A program made the translations under genes and the position numbers. Shown piece by piece: positions 43,535-52,867 of a DNA stretch of 64,000 nt. The stretch is from Micromonospora craniellae (GTDB lineage: Bacteria; Actinomycetota; Actinomycetes; Mycobacteriales; Micromonosporaceae). The DNA lies in contig NZ_CP061725.1 in assembly GCF_014764405.1 (NCBI RefSeq), forward strand, positions 1,922,001 through 1,986,000, given 5' to 3'. The stretch's first letter is position 1. Each line of letters starts with the position of its first letter. A model generated the notes under the pieces. The model was given only the letters and a program-made list of their open reading frames with translations, did no database searches and had not been told where the DNA came from.

Positions 43535-44539
43535 TCATGACGGGCCGGCAGGTCGCGCCCGGTCCGCGACACCGCCCGGATCGCGGCGCTGTTCGGGCAG
43601 GCGGGCGAGGGTGACCGCGAGCCGGGCCACCCGGCGGCCCTCCAGTGTGAGCACCCGCAGCAGCCAGCCACCGCCGGACGCAGCGGGATCGTCACCCGCC
43701 CCGGACACCGGGATCTCGTCGCCCGGTCCGGGCAGCCGGCCCAGCGCCGCCATCACGAAGCCGCCCACCGTCTCGTACGGGCCGTGCGGCAGGTGCACGC
43801 CGGTGCGCTCGGCGAAGTCGGTGAGGTTGAGCCGGCCGTCGACCACCGTGGGCAGGCCGGCCAGGATCGGTTCGGGCGTGTCGGCGTACTCGTCGTGGAT
43901 CTCACCGACCAGTTCCTCGATCAGATCCTCGCAGGTGACGATGCCGGCGGTGCCGCCGTACTCGTCGATCACCACGGCCAGATGGTGTCCCTCCCGCCGC
44001 ATCTCGGTCAACGCGGCCAGCACCCGCTTGCTTGCCGGCAGCCGCTTGATCTCCCGGGCCAGTTCACCGACGGTCGTGCCCGGGTCGCGGTCCGGGCGCA
44101 GCAGCACGTCGCGCAGGTGCACCACGCCGACCACGTCGTCGTGGGTGCCGTCGACCACCGGGTAGCGGGTGTGCGTACCGGCCCGGACCAGCGGTTCCGC
44201 CTCGACGGCGGTCAGCGACGCGCTGAGGAACACCACCTCGGTGCGGGGCATCATCACCTCGCGGACCAGACTGGCCCCGGCCACCAGCACCTCGTCGATG
44301 ATGCGGCGGCCGACCGGATCGAGCACCGTGTTCGCGGCCACCAGGTCCCGCAGTTCAGCCTCGCTGATCCGCTCCCGGCCGGCGGCCGATCCGGCGCCGA
44401 GCAGGTCGGTGACGAGTCGCAGGGTGCCGTCGGCGGCGCGCACCACCACTCGGGCGACGGCTCTGGCCACCGGCCCGGGCTGGCGGCGGGACCGCTGTGC
44501 GCCCCGTCGCCTGGGTCCGCGCCGACGCGCTGCCCGCAT
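43535..44539 (-). CDS. CorC-like protein with two CBS domains, lacking the DUF21 membrane part
   Basis: 334 residues. Residues 60-200 form a CBS pair (MMPRTEVVFLSASLTAVE, YPVVDGTHDDVVGVVHLRD), joined by VVIDEYGGTAGIVTCEDLIEE to a CorC/HlyC transporter-associated domain at the C-terminus. The first 60 residues are very basic (RAARRRGPRRRG) and then match only the last piece of the usual DUF21 helices. Most actinobacterial relatives are about 430 residues with a DUF21 domain. It may act in magnesium or divalent ion handling, known only for relatives. It is divergent from galE. Confidence 0.82.
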   Translation of the reverse strand: MRAARRRGPRRRGAQRSRRQPGPVARAVARVVVRAADGTLRLVTDLLGAGSAAGRERISEAELRDLVAANTVLDPVGRRIIDEVLVAGASLVREVMMPRTEVVFLSASLTAVEAEPLVRAGTHTRYPVVDGTHDDVVGVVHLRDVLLRPDRDPGTTVGELAREIKRLPASKRVLAALTEMRREGHHLAVVIDEYGGTAGIVTCEDLIEELVGEIHDEYADTPEPILAGLPTVVDGRLNLTDFAERTGVHLPHGPYETVGGFVMAALGRLPGPGDEIPVSGAGDDPAASGGGWLLRVLTLEGRRVARLAVTLARLPEQRRDPGGVADRARPAGPS

Positions 44540-44655
44540 GACAGTGATGGTAGTCAGCGGGACGCGCCTCGGCCGTGTTCGACTCTGTTGAAAAATGGTT
44601 GGTCGTGATGGAGTTGTAGGGTGACCCCCACAGGTCCAGGCAGGAGGAGAGCGAC

Positions 44656-45639
44656 GTGAAACTACTCGTCACCGGCGGCGCCGGATTCATCGGCAGCGTG
44701 GTGACCCGGATGCTGCTCGACGCCGGGCACGAGGTGGTCGTCCTGGACGACCTGCGCACCGGCCACCGGGAGGCGCTCGCGCCCGACGCCACCCACGTCG
44801 AGGCCGGTATCCACGATGCCGCCCGGGTGCTCACCCCGCAGGCGGGATTCGACGGCGTGCTGCACTTCGCCGCCCTGATCGCCGCCGGCGAGTCGATGAC
44901 CGCCCCGGAGAAGTACTGGCACACCAACACCGTCGGGTCGCTGGCGCTGATCGACGCCGTCCGCGCCGCCGGCGTGCCCCGGATGGTCTTTTCCTCCACC
45001 GCCGCCGTCTACGGCAACCCGACCGAGCTGCCCATTGCGGAGACCGCCGTCAAGGCTCCGACCAACACGTACGGCGCGACCAAGCTCGCCGTCGACATGG
45101 CGCTCACCTCCGAGGCGATCGGGCACGGCCTGGCCGCCGTCTCGCTACGCTACTTCAACGTCGTCGGGGCGTACCTCGACGGCGACACCGCCCTCGGCGA
45201 GCGGCACGACCCGGAGACCCACCTCATCCCCATCGCCCTGGAGGTGGCCGCCGACCGGCGGGAGAAGCTGCAACTCTTCGGCGACGACTACCCCACCGCC
45301 GACGGCACCTGCGTCCGCGACTACATCCACGTCGCCGACCTGGCCCGCGCCCACCTGCTCGCCCTCGACGCGGCGACCCCTGGACGGCACCGCATCTACA
45401 ACCTCGGCAACGGCAACGGCTTCACCAACCGGCAGGTCGTCGAGGTGGTCCGCGAGGTCACCGGCCACCCGGTGCCGGTGGAGGTGGCGCCACGCCGCGA
45501 GGGCGACCCCGCCGAACTGGTCGCCTCCTCCGCGCTGGCCCGCGCCGAACTGGGCTGGGAGCCGCGCAAGCCGACCCTGCACGACATGGTCTCCGACGCC
45601 TGGGCCTTCTACCGCGCGCACGTGCTGGGCCGGCCGTGA
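44656..45639 (+). CDS. galE: UDP-glucose 4-epimerase
   Basis: 327 residues; it interconverts UDP-glucose and UDP-galactose. The NAD-binding TGGAGFIGS is near residue 6, catalytic YGATK near 139, and RYFNVVGAY follows, all typical of the SDR epimerase family. The GTG start has AGGAGGAG upstream; TAGGGT at 44617-44622 is a possible -10. Its stop overlaps the galK GTG (GTGA). galT is not in this window, so the Leloir pathway is incomplete here. Confidence 0.93.
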   Translation: MKLLVTGGAGFIGSVVTRMLLDAGHEVVVLDDLRTGHREALAPDATHVEAGIHDAARVLTPQAGFDGVLHFAALIAAGESMTAPEKYWHTNTVGSLALIDAVRAAGVPRMVFSSTAAVYGNPTELPIAETAVKAPTNTYGATKLAVDMALTSEAIGHGLAAVSLRYFNVVGAYLDGDTALGERHDPETHLIPIALEVAADRREKLQLFGDDYPTADGTCVRDYIHVADLARAHLLALDAATPGRHRIYNLGNGNGFTNRQVVEVVREVTGHPVPVEVAPRREGDPAELVASSALARAELGWEPRKPTLHDMVSDAWAFYRAHVLGRP

Positions 45640-46793
45640 CCGGCGTCGCCGCCCGCGCCGACGCCGGCTTCCGGCAGGTGTACGCCGAGCCGCCCACCGG
45701 CCGCTGGGCGGCCCCCGGCCGGGTCAACCTGATCGGTGAGCACACCGACTACAACGACGGCTTCGTGCTGCCGTTCGCGCTGCCGCTGCGCACTGTCGTC
45801 GCCGCAGCCGCCCGGCCCACCGACGACTGGACGGTCTGGTCCGAACTCACCGGCGAGACGGTCCGCTTCGGCGCCGACGAGGTGACCGCCCCCGGCCGGG
45901 TCACCGGCTGGGCCGCGTACGTGGCCGGGGTGGTGTGGGCGCTGCGCGAGGCCGGGCACCCGGTGCCCGGCGCCTGGCTGGCCGTCGCCTCCGACGTGCC
46001 GCTCGGCGCGGGTCTGTCGTCCTCGGCCGCGCTGGAGGCCGCCGTGCTCACCGCGCTCGTCGATCTCGGCGGGCTGGACCTGCCCGCCGGACACCAGCCC
46101 CGGCTGGCGCAACGCGCCGAGAACCACTACGTCGGCGCACCGACCGGCATCATGGACCAGTCGGCCGCGATCCGCTGCCGGGCCGGACACGCCCTCTTCC
46201 TCGACTGCCGCACCGAGCAGGTGGAACACATCCCGTTCGACCTCGACCACGCCGGTCTGGCGATCCTGGTGATCGACAGCCGCGCCCCGCACCGGCACGC
46301 CGACGGCGAGTACGCGTCCCGCCGCGCCACCTGCGAGAAGGCGGCGAGCCTGCTGGGCGTGCCGGCACTCCGGGACGTACCCGCCGACGCCCTCGACGAC
46401 GCGCTGGCCCGGCTGCCCGACGACGAGACCCGCCGCCGGACCCGGCACGTGGTCACCGAGAACCAGCGGGTACGCGACACCGTCACCCTGCTGCGGGCCG
46501 GGGAGATCCGACGGATCGGCCCGCTGCTCACCGCCTCGCACGCCTCCATGCGCGACGACTTCGCCATCACCGTCGGAGAGGTCGACACCGCCGTCGACAC
46601 GGCGCTCGCCGCCGGGGCGCTCGGCGCGCGGATGACCGGCGGCGGCTTCGGCGGCTGCGTCCTGGCCCTGGTCGAGGCGGCCCGGGCCGCGCAGGTGGGC
46701 GACGCCGTCACCGCGGCCTACGCCGCCCGCGGCTACGCCACCCCCACCCGCTTCACCGCGCTACCGGCCGCCGGCGCGACCCGCCTGGACTGA
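45636..46793 (+). CDS. galK: Galactokinase
   Basis: A GHMP kinase of 385 residues phosphorylating galactose. The signature GRVNLIGEHTDYNDGFVLP is near residue 27, the phosphate loop PLGAGLSSSAALEAAV near 120, and GGGFGGCVLALV near 330. The GTG start overlaps the galE stop, so the two are coupled. It ends ahead of twin palindromes shared with the convergent cysN. Confidence 0.95.
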   Translation: MTGVAARADAGFRQVYAEPPTGRWAAPGRVNLIGEHTDYNDGFVLPFALPLRTVVAAAARPTDDWTVWSELTGETVRFGADEVTAPGRVTGWAAYVAGVVWALREAGHPVPGAWLAVASDVPLGAGLSSSAALEAAVLTALVDLGGLDLPAGHQPRLAQRAENHYVGAPTGIMDQSAAIRCRAGHALFLDCRTEQVEHIPFDLDHAGLAILVIDSRAPHRHADGEYASRRATCEKAASLLGVPALRDVPADALDDALARLPDDETRRRTRHVVTENQRVRDTVTLLRAGEIRRIGPLLTASHASMRDDFAITVGEVDTAVDTALAAGALGARMTGGGFGGCVLALVEAARAAQVGDAVTAAYAARGYATPTRFTALPAAGATRLD

Positions 46794-46831
46794 CCCGCCC
46801 AGCACTCGCCGCATCGCACCCCATGACCACG

Positions 46832-46890
46832 CTCGATCCTGGATCGAGTGGCTTCGGTGCCGCCACGAGACCACTCGATCCCGGATCGAG
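46832..46890. terminator. Two near-identical palindromes between galK and cysN
   Basis: CTCGATCCTGGATCGAG (46832-46848) and CTCGATCCCGGATCGAG (46874-46890) are 17-base palindromes with 8-base arms, differing at the centre. Their flanks also pair across the pair (CGAGTGG... with CCACTCG). They lie in the 191-base gap between convergent genes and look like a bidirectional terminator. Nothing else is seen in the gap. Confidence 0.55.
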
Positions 46891-46984
46891 CACGACCTTG
46901 CGACGAGTCGCCGCACACCCTGGGTCATCGGGTGGAGGCGACCAGGGTTGCCGGAGGGGCGAGCCTGCCCGGCCCGCCGTGCGG

Positions 46985-48313
46985 TCAGGCGGTCTCCACG
47001 ATCATGGCGGCGCCGACGGTGCGGTTGGTGGTCTCGTCGATGATGACGAAACCGCCGGTGGTGCGGTTGCGGCGGTACTCGTCGGCCAGCAGCGGAACGG
47101 TGGTCCGCAACCGCACCCGGCCGATCTCGTTGAGCCGCAACTCGGTCGCCGTCTCGTCGCGGTGCAGTGAGTTGATGTCCAGACGGTAGTGCAGGCCGCG
47201 CACGATCGCCCGCGCCGACCGGGTGGTGTGCTTGATGGCGTACTTGCCGCCGACCTGCAACGGGCGGCTCTCGTCCATCCAGCAGACCATCGCCTCGATG
47301 TCCTGCGCCACCGCCGGGGCGTTGTTCGGGCGGCAGATCATGTCGCCCCGGGAGATGTCGATCTCATCGGTCAGCCGTACCGTCACCGACATCGGCGGGA
47401 ACGCCTCCGCGACCGGCCCGTCGGCGGTCTCCACCGACGCGATCCGGCTGGTGAAGCCGGACGGCAGCACCATCACCTCGTCGCCCGGCTTGAGCACCCC
47501 CGAAGCGACCTGGCCGGCGTAGCCGCGGTAGTCGGTGACCACGGTCGACTGCGGCCGGATCACGTACTGCACCGGGAACCGCACGTCGACCAGGTTCCGG
47601 TCGCTGGCGATGTGCACCCGCTCCAGGTGATGCAGCAGCGCCGGGCCTTCGTACCAGGGCATGTTCTCCGAACGGGTGACGATGTTGTCGCCCTTCAGCG
47701 CGGAGATCGGCACCACGGTCAGATCCGGCACGTCCAGCTTCGCCGCGAACGCGGTGAACTCGTCGGCGATCCGCTCGAAGACCTCCTGCGAGTAGTCCAC
47801 CAGGTCCATCTTGTTGACGCAGAGCACCAGGTGCGGCACCCGCAGCAGTGAGCAGAGGAAGGCGTGCCGGCGGGACTGCTCGACCAGGCCCTTCCGGGCG
47901 TCCACCAGGATCAACGCCAGATCGGCGGTCGACGCCCCGGTGACCATGTTCCGGGTGTACTGGATGTGTCCGGGGGTGTCGGCGATGATGAACTTGCGCC
48001 GGGGCGTGGCGAAGTACCGGTACGCCACGTCGATCGTGATGCCCTGTTCCCGCTCGGCACGCAGGCCGTCGGTGAGCAGCGCCAGGTTCGTGTACTCGTC
48101 GCCCCGAGCCGCACTGACCGCCTCCACCGCGGCCAACTGGTCGGTGAACAGCGACTTCGTGTCGTACAGCAGCCGACCGATCAGGGTCGACTTGCCGTCG
48201 TCGACACTGCCGGCGGTCGCGAAGCGCAGCAGGTCCATCGGTCGGGCGTCCGACCCGACCGGCCCGGCGGCCCGGCCCTCGTGGTTGCCCGGCGCGAGCG
48301 TCTCGGTGGTCAT
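46985..48313 (-). CDS. cysN: Sulfate adenylyltransferase subunit 1 (GTPase)
   Basis: 442 residues. It drives ATP-sulfate adenylylation by CysD through GTP hydrolysis. It has the translation-factor-like GTPase motifs GSVDDGKST near residue 35, DTPGHIQYTRNM and NKMDLVDYS, then two beta-barrel domains. It has no C-terminal CysC (APS kinase) fusion. Its ATG overlaps the cysD stop as TGATG. With CysD it makes APS from sulfate. No reductase genes are within the window. Confidence 0.95.
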   Translation of the reverse strand: MTTETLAPGNHEGRAAGPVGSDARPMDLLRFATAGSVDDGKSTLIGRLLYDTKSLFTDQLAAVEAVSAARGDEYTNLALLTDGLRAEREQGITIDVAYRYFATPRRKFIIADTPGHIQYTRNMVTGASTADLALILVDARKGLVEQSRRHAFLCSLLRVPHLVLCVNKMDLVDYSQEVFERIADEFTAFAAKLDVPDLTVVPISALKGDNIVTRSENMPWYEGPALLHHLERVHIASDRNLVDVRFPVQYVIRPQSTVVTDYRGYAGQVASGVLKPGDEVMVLPSGFTSRIASVETADGPVAEAFPPMSVTVRLTDEIDISRGDMICRPNNAPAVAQDIEAMVCWMDESRPLQVGGKYAIKHTTRSARAIVRGLHYRLDINSLHRDETATELRLNEIGRVRLRTTVPLLADEYRRNRTTGGFVIIDETTNRTVGAAMIVETA

Positions 48314-49224
48314 CAGAAGTAGCCCTCCCGCTTGCGGTCCTCCATCGCGGCCTCGCTGACCCGGTCGTCACCCCGGGTCGCCCCGCGCTCGGTGATCCGG
48401 GTCGCGGCGACCTCCTTGATGACCTTCTCGACCGTGTCCGCGTCCGAGCTCACCGCCGCCGTGCAGGAGGCGTCGCCGACGGTGCGGTAGCGCACCTGGG
48501 CCTTGAACCGCTCCTCCCCCGCCCGCGCGGGCAGGAACTCGTTGACCGCGTAGAGCATCCCGTCGCGCTCGACCACCTCGCGCTCGTGCGCGTAGTAGAT
48601 CGACGGCAACTCGATCCGCTCCCGGGCGATGTAGTGCCAGACGTCCAACTCGGTCCAGTTGGACAGCGGGAACACCCGGATCGACTCGCCGGGATGGTGT
48701 CGACCGTTGTAGAGCGACCACAGCTCCGGCCGCTGGTTCTTCGGATCCCACTGGCCGAACTCGTCGCGGAAGCTGAACACCCGCTCCTTGGCGCGGGCCT
48801 TCTCCTCGTCCCGCCGGGCCCCGCCGAACAGCGCGTCGAACCGGTGCTTCTCCACCGCATCGAGCAGCACCGGCGTCTGGATGCGGTTGCGCATCCCGTC
48901 CGCCGACTCCCGGACCAACCCGCTGGCCAGCGCCTCCGGCACACTGGCCACCACCAGTTGCAGGTTCAGCTCGGCGACGCGGCGGTCCCGGTAGTCCAGC
49001 ACCTCGGGGAAGTTGTGACCGGTGTCGACGTGCATCACCGGAAAGGGGATCTGGGCCGGAGCGAACGCCTTCTGCGCCAGCCGCAGCATCACGATCGAAT
49101 CCTTGCCACCGGAGAACAGCAGCACCGGCCGTTCCATCTCGGCGACCACCTCGCGCATCACGAAGATGCTCTCCGCCTCCAGCGCGTCGAGATGCGTCAC
49201 CTGGTAGGCAGCGGTGGCGATCAT
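48313..49224 (-). CDS. cysD: Sulfate adenylyltransferase subunit 2
   Basis: 303 residues; it forms APS from ATP and sulfate. The PP-loop LLFSGGKDSIVML is near residue 36, followed by VMHVDTGHNFPEVLDYRD and FPLSNWTELDVWHYIARE. The ATG at 49224 is where homology starts; a longer open frame upstream crosses the gap to cysQ. The 74-base gap at 49225-49298 contains a short GACC/GGTC hairpin but no recognised riboswitch. Confidence 0.95.
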   Translation of the reverse strand: MIATAAYQVTHLDALEAESIFVMREVVAEMERPVLLFSGGKDSIVMLRLAQKAFAPAQIPFPVMHVDTGHNFPEVLDYRDRRVAELNLQLVVASVPEALASGLVRESADGMRNRIQTPVLLDAVEKHRFDALFGGARRDEEKARAKERVFSFRDEFGQWDPKNQRPELWSLYNGRHHPGESIRVFPLSNWTELDVWHYIARERIELPSIYYAHEREVVERDGMLYAVNEFLPARAGEERFKAQVRYRTVGDASCTAAVSSDADTVEKVIKEVAATRITERGATRGDDRVSEAAMEDRKREGYF

Positions 49225-49298
49225 GACACCGGCTCGATTCGCTCGGTCATCCGATTTCCAGACCTTTCCGGTCGGGGATGTCAGAAAGTAGCGCCAGG

Positions 49299-50141
49299 CT
49301 ACCCGCAATGCCGGTGCAACGCTGCAAGTAACCGGTTGGCGAGATCCGCACGGCACACCAGCAGGTCAGGCAGACGCGGGTCGGCCTCGTTGTATTTCAG
49401 CGCAGAACCGTCGATCCGGGAAGCGTGCAGTCCGGTGGCGGTCGCCACAGCCACCGGCGCCGCCGAGTCCCACTCGTACTGCCCCCCGGCGTGGATGTAG
49501 GCGTCCACCTCGCCGGTCACCACCGCGGCGATCTTCGCGCCGGCCGATCCCATCGGCACCAACTCTGCCCCGACCTCCTCGGCGAGGTCGGTCAGGAACA
49601 CCGGCGGCCGGCTCCGGCTGGCCGCCAGACGCAGCCGCCGGCCCGCGCCACCGACCGCCTCCGCCGGGTACGCCGGCGACACGTCCGTGGCCAGCACCTG
49701 CTGCTGTGCCGGCAACCCGACAGCACCCGCCACCAGTCCGTGCGAGGCCGACGCGTCCCGCGCCCAGAGCGCCACGTGCACCGCCCAGTCCGCGCGCCCC
49801 TCCTCGCTGAACTCGCGTGTACCGTCCAACGGGTCGATGATCCACACCCGCTCGGCGGTCAGCCGCGAGATCGACGCCTCGTTCACCTCGGCCGTCCACG
49901 CCAGCCGGGAACCCTCGTCCTCCTCGGAGAGCACCGCGTCACCCGGACGCCACCTCGCCAACTCGGTCCGGATCAGCTCGTGCGAGACCTTGTCCCCCGC
50001 CGACTTCAACGCACCGGCGTCGGCGAAACCCATCTCCGCCCGCAGCCGCAGCAACTCCTGACCGGCGCGAGCGGCCAACCACCGCGCGAACGCCCCGTCG
50101 GCCGTCGGTGGACTGCTCATAGTCTGCGCTCCCGTCGTCAC
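49299..50141 (-). CDS. cysQ: 3'(2'),5'-bisphosphate nucleotidase or related inositol-phosphatase family enzyme
   Basis: 280 residues with the lithium-sensitive phosphatase signatures: SEEDEGSRLAW near residue 72, IDPLDGTREFSEEG near 105 and the C-terminal WDSAAPVAVATATGLH near 225. CysQ removes the 3'-phosphate from PAP and so tunes sulfate assimilation; the location beside cysDN supports this over inositol monophosphatase. It is upstream of cysD on the same strand. Start: ATG 50141; an ATG eight codons later is also possible. Confidence 0.88.
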   Translation of the reverse strand: MTTGAQTMSSPPTADGAFARWLAARAGQELLRLRAEMGFADAGALKSAGDKVSHELIRTELARWRPGDAVLSEEDEGSRLAWTAEVNEASISRLTAERVWIIDPLDGTREFSEEGRADWAVHVALWARDASASHGLVAGAVGLPAQQQVLATDVSPAYPAEAVGGAGRRLRLAASRSRPPVFLTDLAEEVGAELVPMGSAGAKIAAVVTGEVDAYIHAGGQYEWDSAAPVAVATATGLHASRIDGSALKYNEADPRLPDLLVCRADLANRLLAALHRHCG

Positions 50142-50150
50142 AGCCGCACC

Positions 50151-50741
50151 TCACGCACCGTGGTAGAGGTTCTGCGTCGGTTCGATGCCTCGGATGACCA
50201 CGGATTCCACCACGTCCGCAGCCCGATCCACCAGAAAGTCCAACTCCTTGCGCTCCACCGCGCCGAAATCCGACAGCACGTAGTCCGCCGGATCCTGCCG
50301 CCCCGGCGGCCGTCCGATGCCGAACCGCACTCGTACGTAGTCCTTCGTGCCCAGCGACTTCGACATCGAGCGCAGACCGTTGTGCCCGCCCTCGCCACCA
50401 CCGCACTTCACCCGCACCTGGCCGTACGCGATGTCCAGCTCGTCGTGCACCGCGATCACCTGACCCGGCGGCACCTTGTGGAACTGGGCCAGACCGGCCA
50501 CCGGCCCGCCCGAGAGGTTCATGTACGTCAACGGCTTGACCAGCACCAACTTCGGGCCGCCAAAGCCGAGGCGCCCCTCCGCGACCTCCGCCACCGCCCG
50601 CTTGTGCCGGCCGAACCTGCCGCCCAACCGCCCTGCCAACAGGTCCGCGACCAGGAAACCGACGTTGTGCCGGTTGCCTGCGTACTCCCGGCCCGGATTG
50701 CCCAGGCCGACCACCAGCCAGGGCCCGGTCTCGTCCGTCAC
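50151..50741 (-). CDS. pth: Peptidyl-tRNA hydrolase
   Basis: 196 residues; it frees tRNA from stalled peptidyl-tRNA. LVVGLGNPGREYAGNRHNVG near residue 10 includes the catalytic His, followed by PLTYMNLSGGPV and HDELDIAYG. Length is normal. It lies 109 bases after rplY and 9 bases before cysQ on the same strand. The rplY-pth order is a common bacterial arrangement. Confidence 0.96.
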   Translation of the reverse strand: MTDETGPWLVVGLGNPGREYAGNRHNVGFLVADLLAGRLGGRFGRHKRAVAEVAEGRLGFGGPKLVLVKPLTYMNLSGGPVAGLAQFHKVPPGQVIAVHDELDIAYGQVRVKCGGGEGGHNGLRSMSKSLGTKDYVRVRFGIGRPPGRQDPADYVLSDFGAVERKELDFLVDRAADVVESVVIRGIEPTQNLYHGA

Positions 50742-50850
50742 CGCCCGCCCCTTCCCTCGTCCCGGCGGACCGCCACCCGGCGGCCGTCCCCGATACGTCG
50801 ACAGGCGCCCCCGGAGCCCGGGGACGCCTGTCGCGCAGCCTGCGGACCGA

Positions 50851-51519
50851 TCAGGCCTCGGTCTTGGCCTCGGCGGTCTCCTCGCCGACCTCGGCGGTCT
50901 CCTCGCCGACCTCAGCCTCAGCCTCGGCCTCCGCCGTCTCGACCTCGGGCAGCGTCGACTCGAGCTGCTCGGCGGTCGGCGCCGCGGTGACCGTGGCGAC
51001 CGCCATCTCCGGGTCGGCGGCCAGCTCGACCCCCTCCGGAAGCTTCACGTCAGCGGCGGTGACCTGGGAACCGGCCTGGGCGCCCTCGATCGACGCCTCC
51101 AGGTGATCCGGCACCTTGGTGGCGTCGGCGGTCACCGAGAGGGTGTCGTGGTCGTGCACGATCAGGGTGTCCCGCGCCGCCTCACCGGTCAGCTGCACCG
51201 GCACGTCCACGGTGACCTTCTCGCCCCGACGCACCAGCAGCAGGTCGACGTGCTCGAAGGTGTCCTTGATCGGGTCCCGCTGGATCGCCTTCGGCAGCGC
51301 CAACGCCTGCGTGCCGTCGCTGATGTCGAGCGCGAGGAGCTGGTTGGCGCCACCGTTACGGATGGCCGCCGCGAACTCGCGGGCCGGGAGCGCGATGTGC
51401 TTGGGCTTCTCGCCATGGCCGTACAGCACGGCGGGCACCTTGCCGGCCCGGCGGGTACGGCGGGCACCACCCTTGCCGAACTCGGTGCGGGGCTCGGCGC
51501 TGATCTTTACCTCGGACAC
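50851..51519 (-). CDS. rplY: 50S ribosomal protein L25 (CTC type)
   Basis: 222 residues: an N-terminal L25 5S-rRNA-binding domain (residues 1-95, with GKGGARRTRRAGKVPAVLYG, VDLLLVRRGEKV) and the TL5/CTC C-terminal domain to about 185. The tail is Glu/Ala-rich with repeats of EVGEETA. It binds 5S rRNA in the large subunit. A good -10 (TAGACT) lies 173 bases upstream, leaving a long 5' leader that could be regulatory. Confidence 0.95.
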   Translation of the reverse strand: MSEVKISAEPRTEFGKGGARRTRRAGKVPAVLYGHGEKPKHIALPAREFAAAIRNGGANQLLALDISDGTQALALPKAIQRDPIKDTFEHVDLLLVRRGEKVTVDVPVQLTGEAARDTLIVHDHDTLSVTADATKVPDHLEASIEGAQAGSQVTAADVKLPEGVELAADPEMAVATVTAAPTAEQLESTLPEVETAEAEAEAEVGEETAEVGEETAEAKTEA

Positions 51520-51826
51520 GGGGAAACTCCTGATGCTTCGCTACGGCAGCTTGTCGTCTGGCGGTGCTGGGCGGGGGGCTCGCAGGGGCTCATGCGTCAG
51601 AACGACTGCCCGGAGCACCGCGTCGATCACGGTGCCTCCGTGCGGCGCTCTTCAGCGGCCCGCAGGGCACCCTCGCCGTGGCAACCGCACCAGTCTACCC
51701 GAGCGGATTCCCGGAGTCCCGGCAGTCCCCGCAGAACCCCGCCGGGCAGCTCACGCGCCGCTGCCGAGCGCGGTCACCACACCGGCGGACGGGCCGGTCC
51801 AATCGACCGACCCGCCCGGACCGACG
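51520..51826 (-). promoter_or_regulatory. Gene-free stretch with the rplY promoter and leader
   Basis: This 307-base gap between prs and rplY holds no credible gene. On the reverse strand a perfect TAGACT -10 lies at 51697-51692, predicting a 5' leader of about 165 bases. In the leader GGAGCACCG and CGGTGCCTCC-type sequences can pair imperfectly around 51620-51650. L25 autoregulation or a processing site is possible; no known riboswitch is recognised. Confidence 0.45.
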
Positions 51827-52807
51827 TCAGCTCAACCCACCGAACAGGGTGGTCACCGACCCGTCGTCGAACACCTCGCGGATCGCCCGGGCCAGCAGCG
51901 GCGCGATGGAGAGCACGGTGAGCTTGTCGAGCTGCTTCTCCGGCGGCAACGGAAGCGTGTTGGTCACCACGACCTCGCTGATCGGGCTGTTCTTCAACCG
52001 CTCGGTCGCCGGATCGGAGAGCAGAGCGTGGGTGGACGCCACGATCACGTCCGCCGCACCGGACTCCTTGAGGATGTCGGCCGCCTTGCAGATCGTGCCA
52101 CCCGTGTCGATCATGTCGTCGACGATCAGGCAGACCCGACCCTCGACCTCGCCGACCACCCGGTTCGCCACCACCTGGTTCGGCTTCAACGGATCCCGCG
52201 TCTTGTGGATGAACGCCAGCGGGCAACCGCCCAACCGGTCGGTCCACCGCTCGGCCACCCGCACCCGACCCGAGTCCGGCGCGACCACGGTCATCGGCCG
52301 GCCCGCGTACTTGCGCTCCACGTACTCGGCCAGAATGTCCATCGCGAACAGGTGATCCACCGGGCCGTCGAAGAAGCCCTGGATCTGCGCCGTGTGCAGA
52401 TCCACGGTCAGGATCCGGTTCGCGCCCGCCGTCTTCAACAGGTCCGCGATCAGCCGCGCCGAGATCGGCTCCCGCCCCCGGTGCTTCTTGTCCTGCCGCG
52501 CGTACGGATAGAACGGCAGCACGACCGTGATCCGCTTCGCCGAACCGCGCTTCAACGCGTCGACCATGATCAGGGTCTCCATGACCCACGTGTTCACCCC
52601 GTGCGTTATGGACTGCACCACGAAGGCGTCCGACCCACGCACCGAGTCCTTGAAGCGTACGAAGATCTCGCCGTTGGCGAACTCGTACGCGTCGGCCGGC
52701 GTCGGCGCGACGCCGAGCACCTCACCGATCTCCCTGGCCAGCTCCGGAAACCCACGTCCGGAAAAGAGCATCAGGCTCTTGCGGTTTTCGGCGACGATGC
52801 TGCCCAT
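51827..52807 (-). CDS. prs: Ribose-phosphate pyrophosphokinase
   Basis: 326 residues; it makes PRPP from ribose-5-phosphate and ATP, feeding nucleotide synthesis and the Upp salvage enzyme. FPYARQDKKHRGREPISARL is near residue 100, and the PRPP-binding loop CLIVDDMIDTGGTI near 228. Length is slightly above the usual 315. It lies 60 bases downstream of glmU, the standard glmU-prs pairing. Confidence 0.96.
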   Translation of the reverse strand: MGSIVAENRKSLMLFSGRGFPELAREIGEVLGVAPTPADAYEFANGEIFVRFKDSVRGSDAFVVQSITHGVNTWVMETLIMVDALKRGSAKRITVVLPFYPYARQDKKHRGREPISARLIADLLKTAGANRILTVDLHTAQIQGFFDGPVDHLFAMDILAEYVERKYAGRPMTVVAPDSGRVRVAERWTDRLGGCPLAFIHKTRDPLKPNQVVANRVVGEVEGRVCLIVDDMIDTGGTICKAADILKESGAADVIVASTHALLSDPATERLKNSPISEVVVTNTLPLPPEKQLDKLTVLSIAPLLARAIREVFDDGSVTTLFGGLS

Positions 52808-52867
52808 GGGCCCGTCTGCTCCCGTTTTGGTCGGTGGTACCCGGCCACGGTGGTGGTCGACCGGGGA

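Noticed and set aside
49225..49298. A riboswitch ahead of cysD
   Set aside because: Only a short GACC/GGTC hairpin is visible; no S-box or other known sulfur-sensing architecture can be traced in 74 bases.
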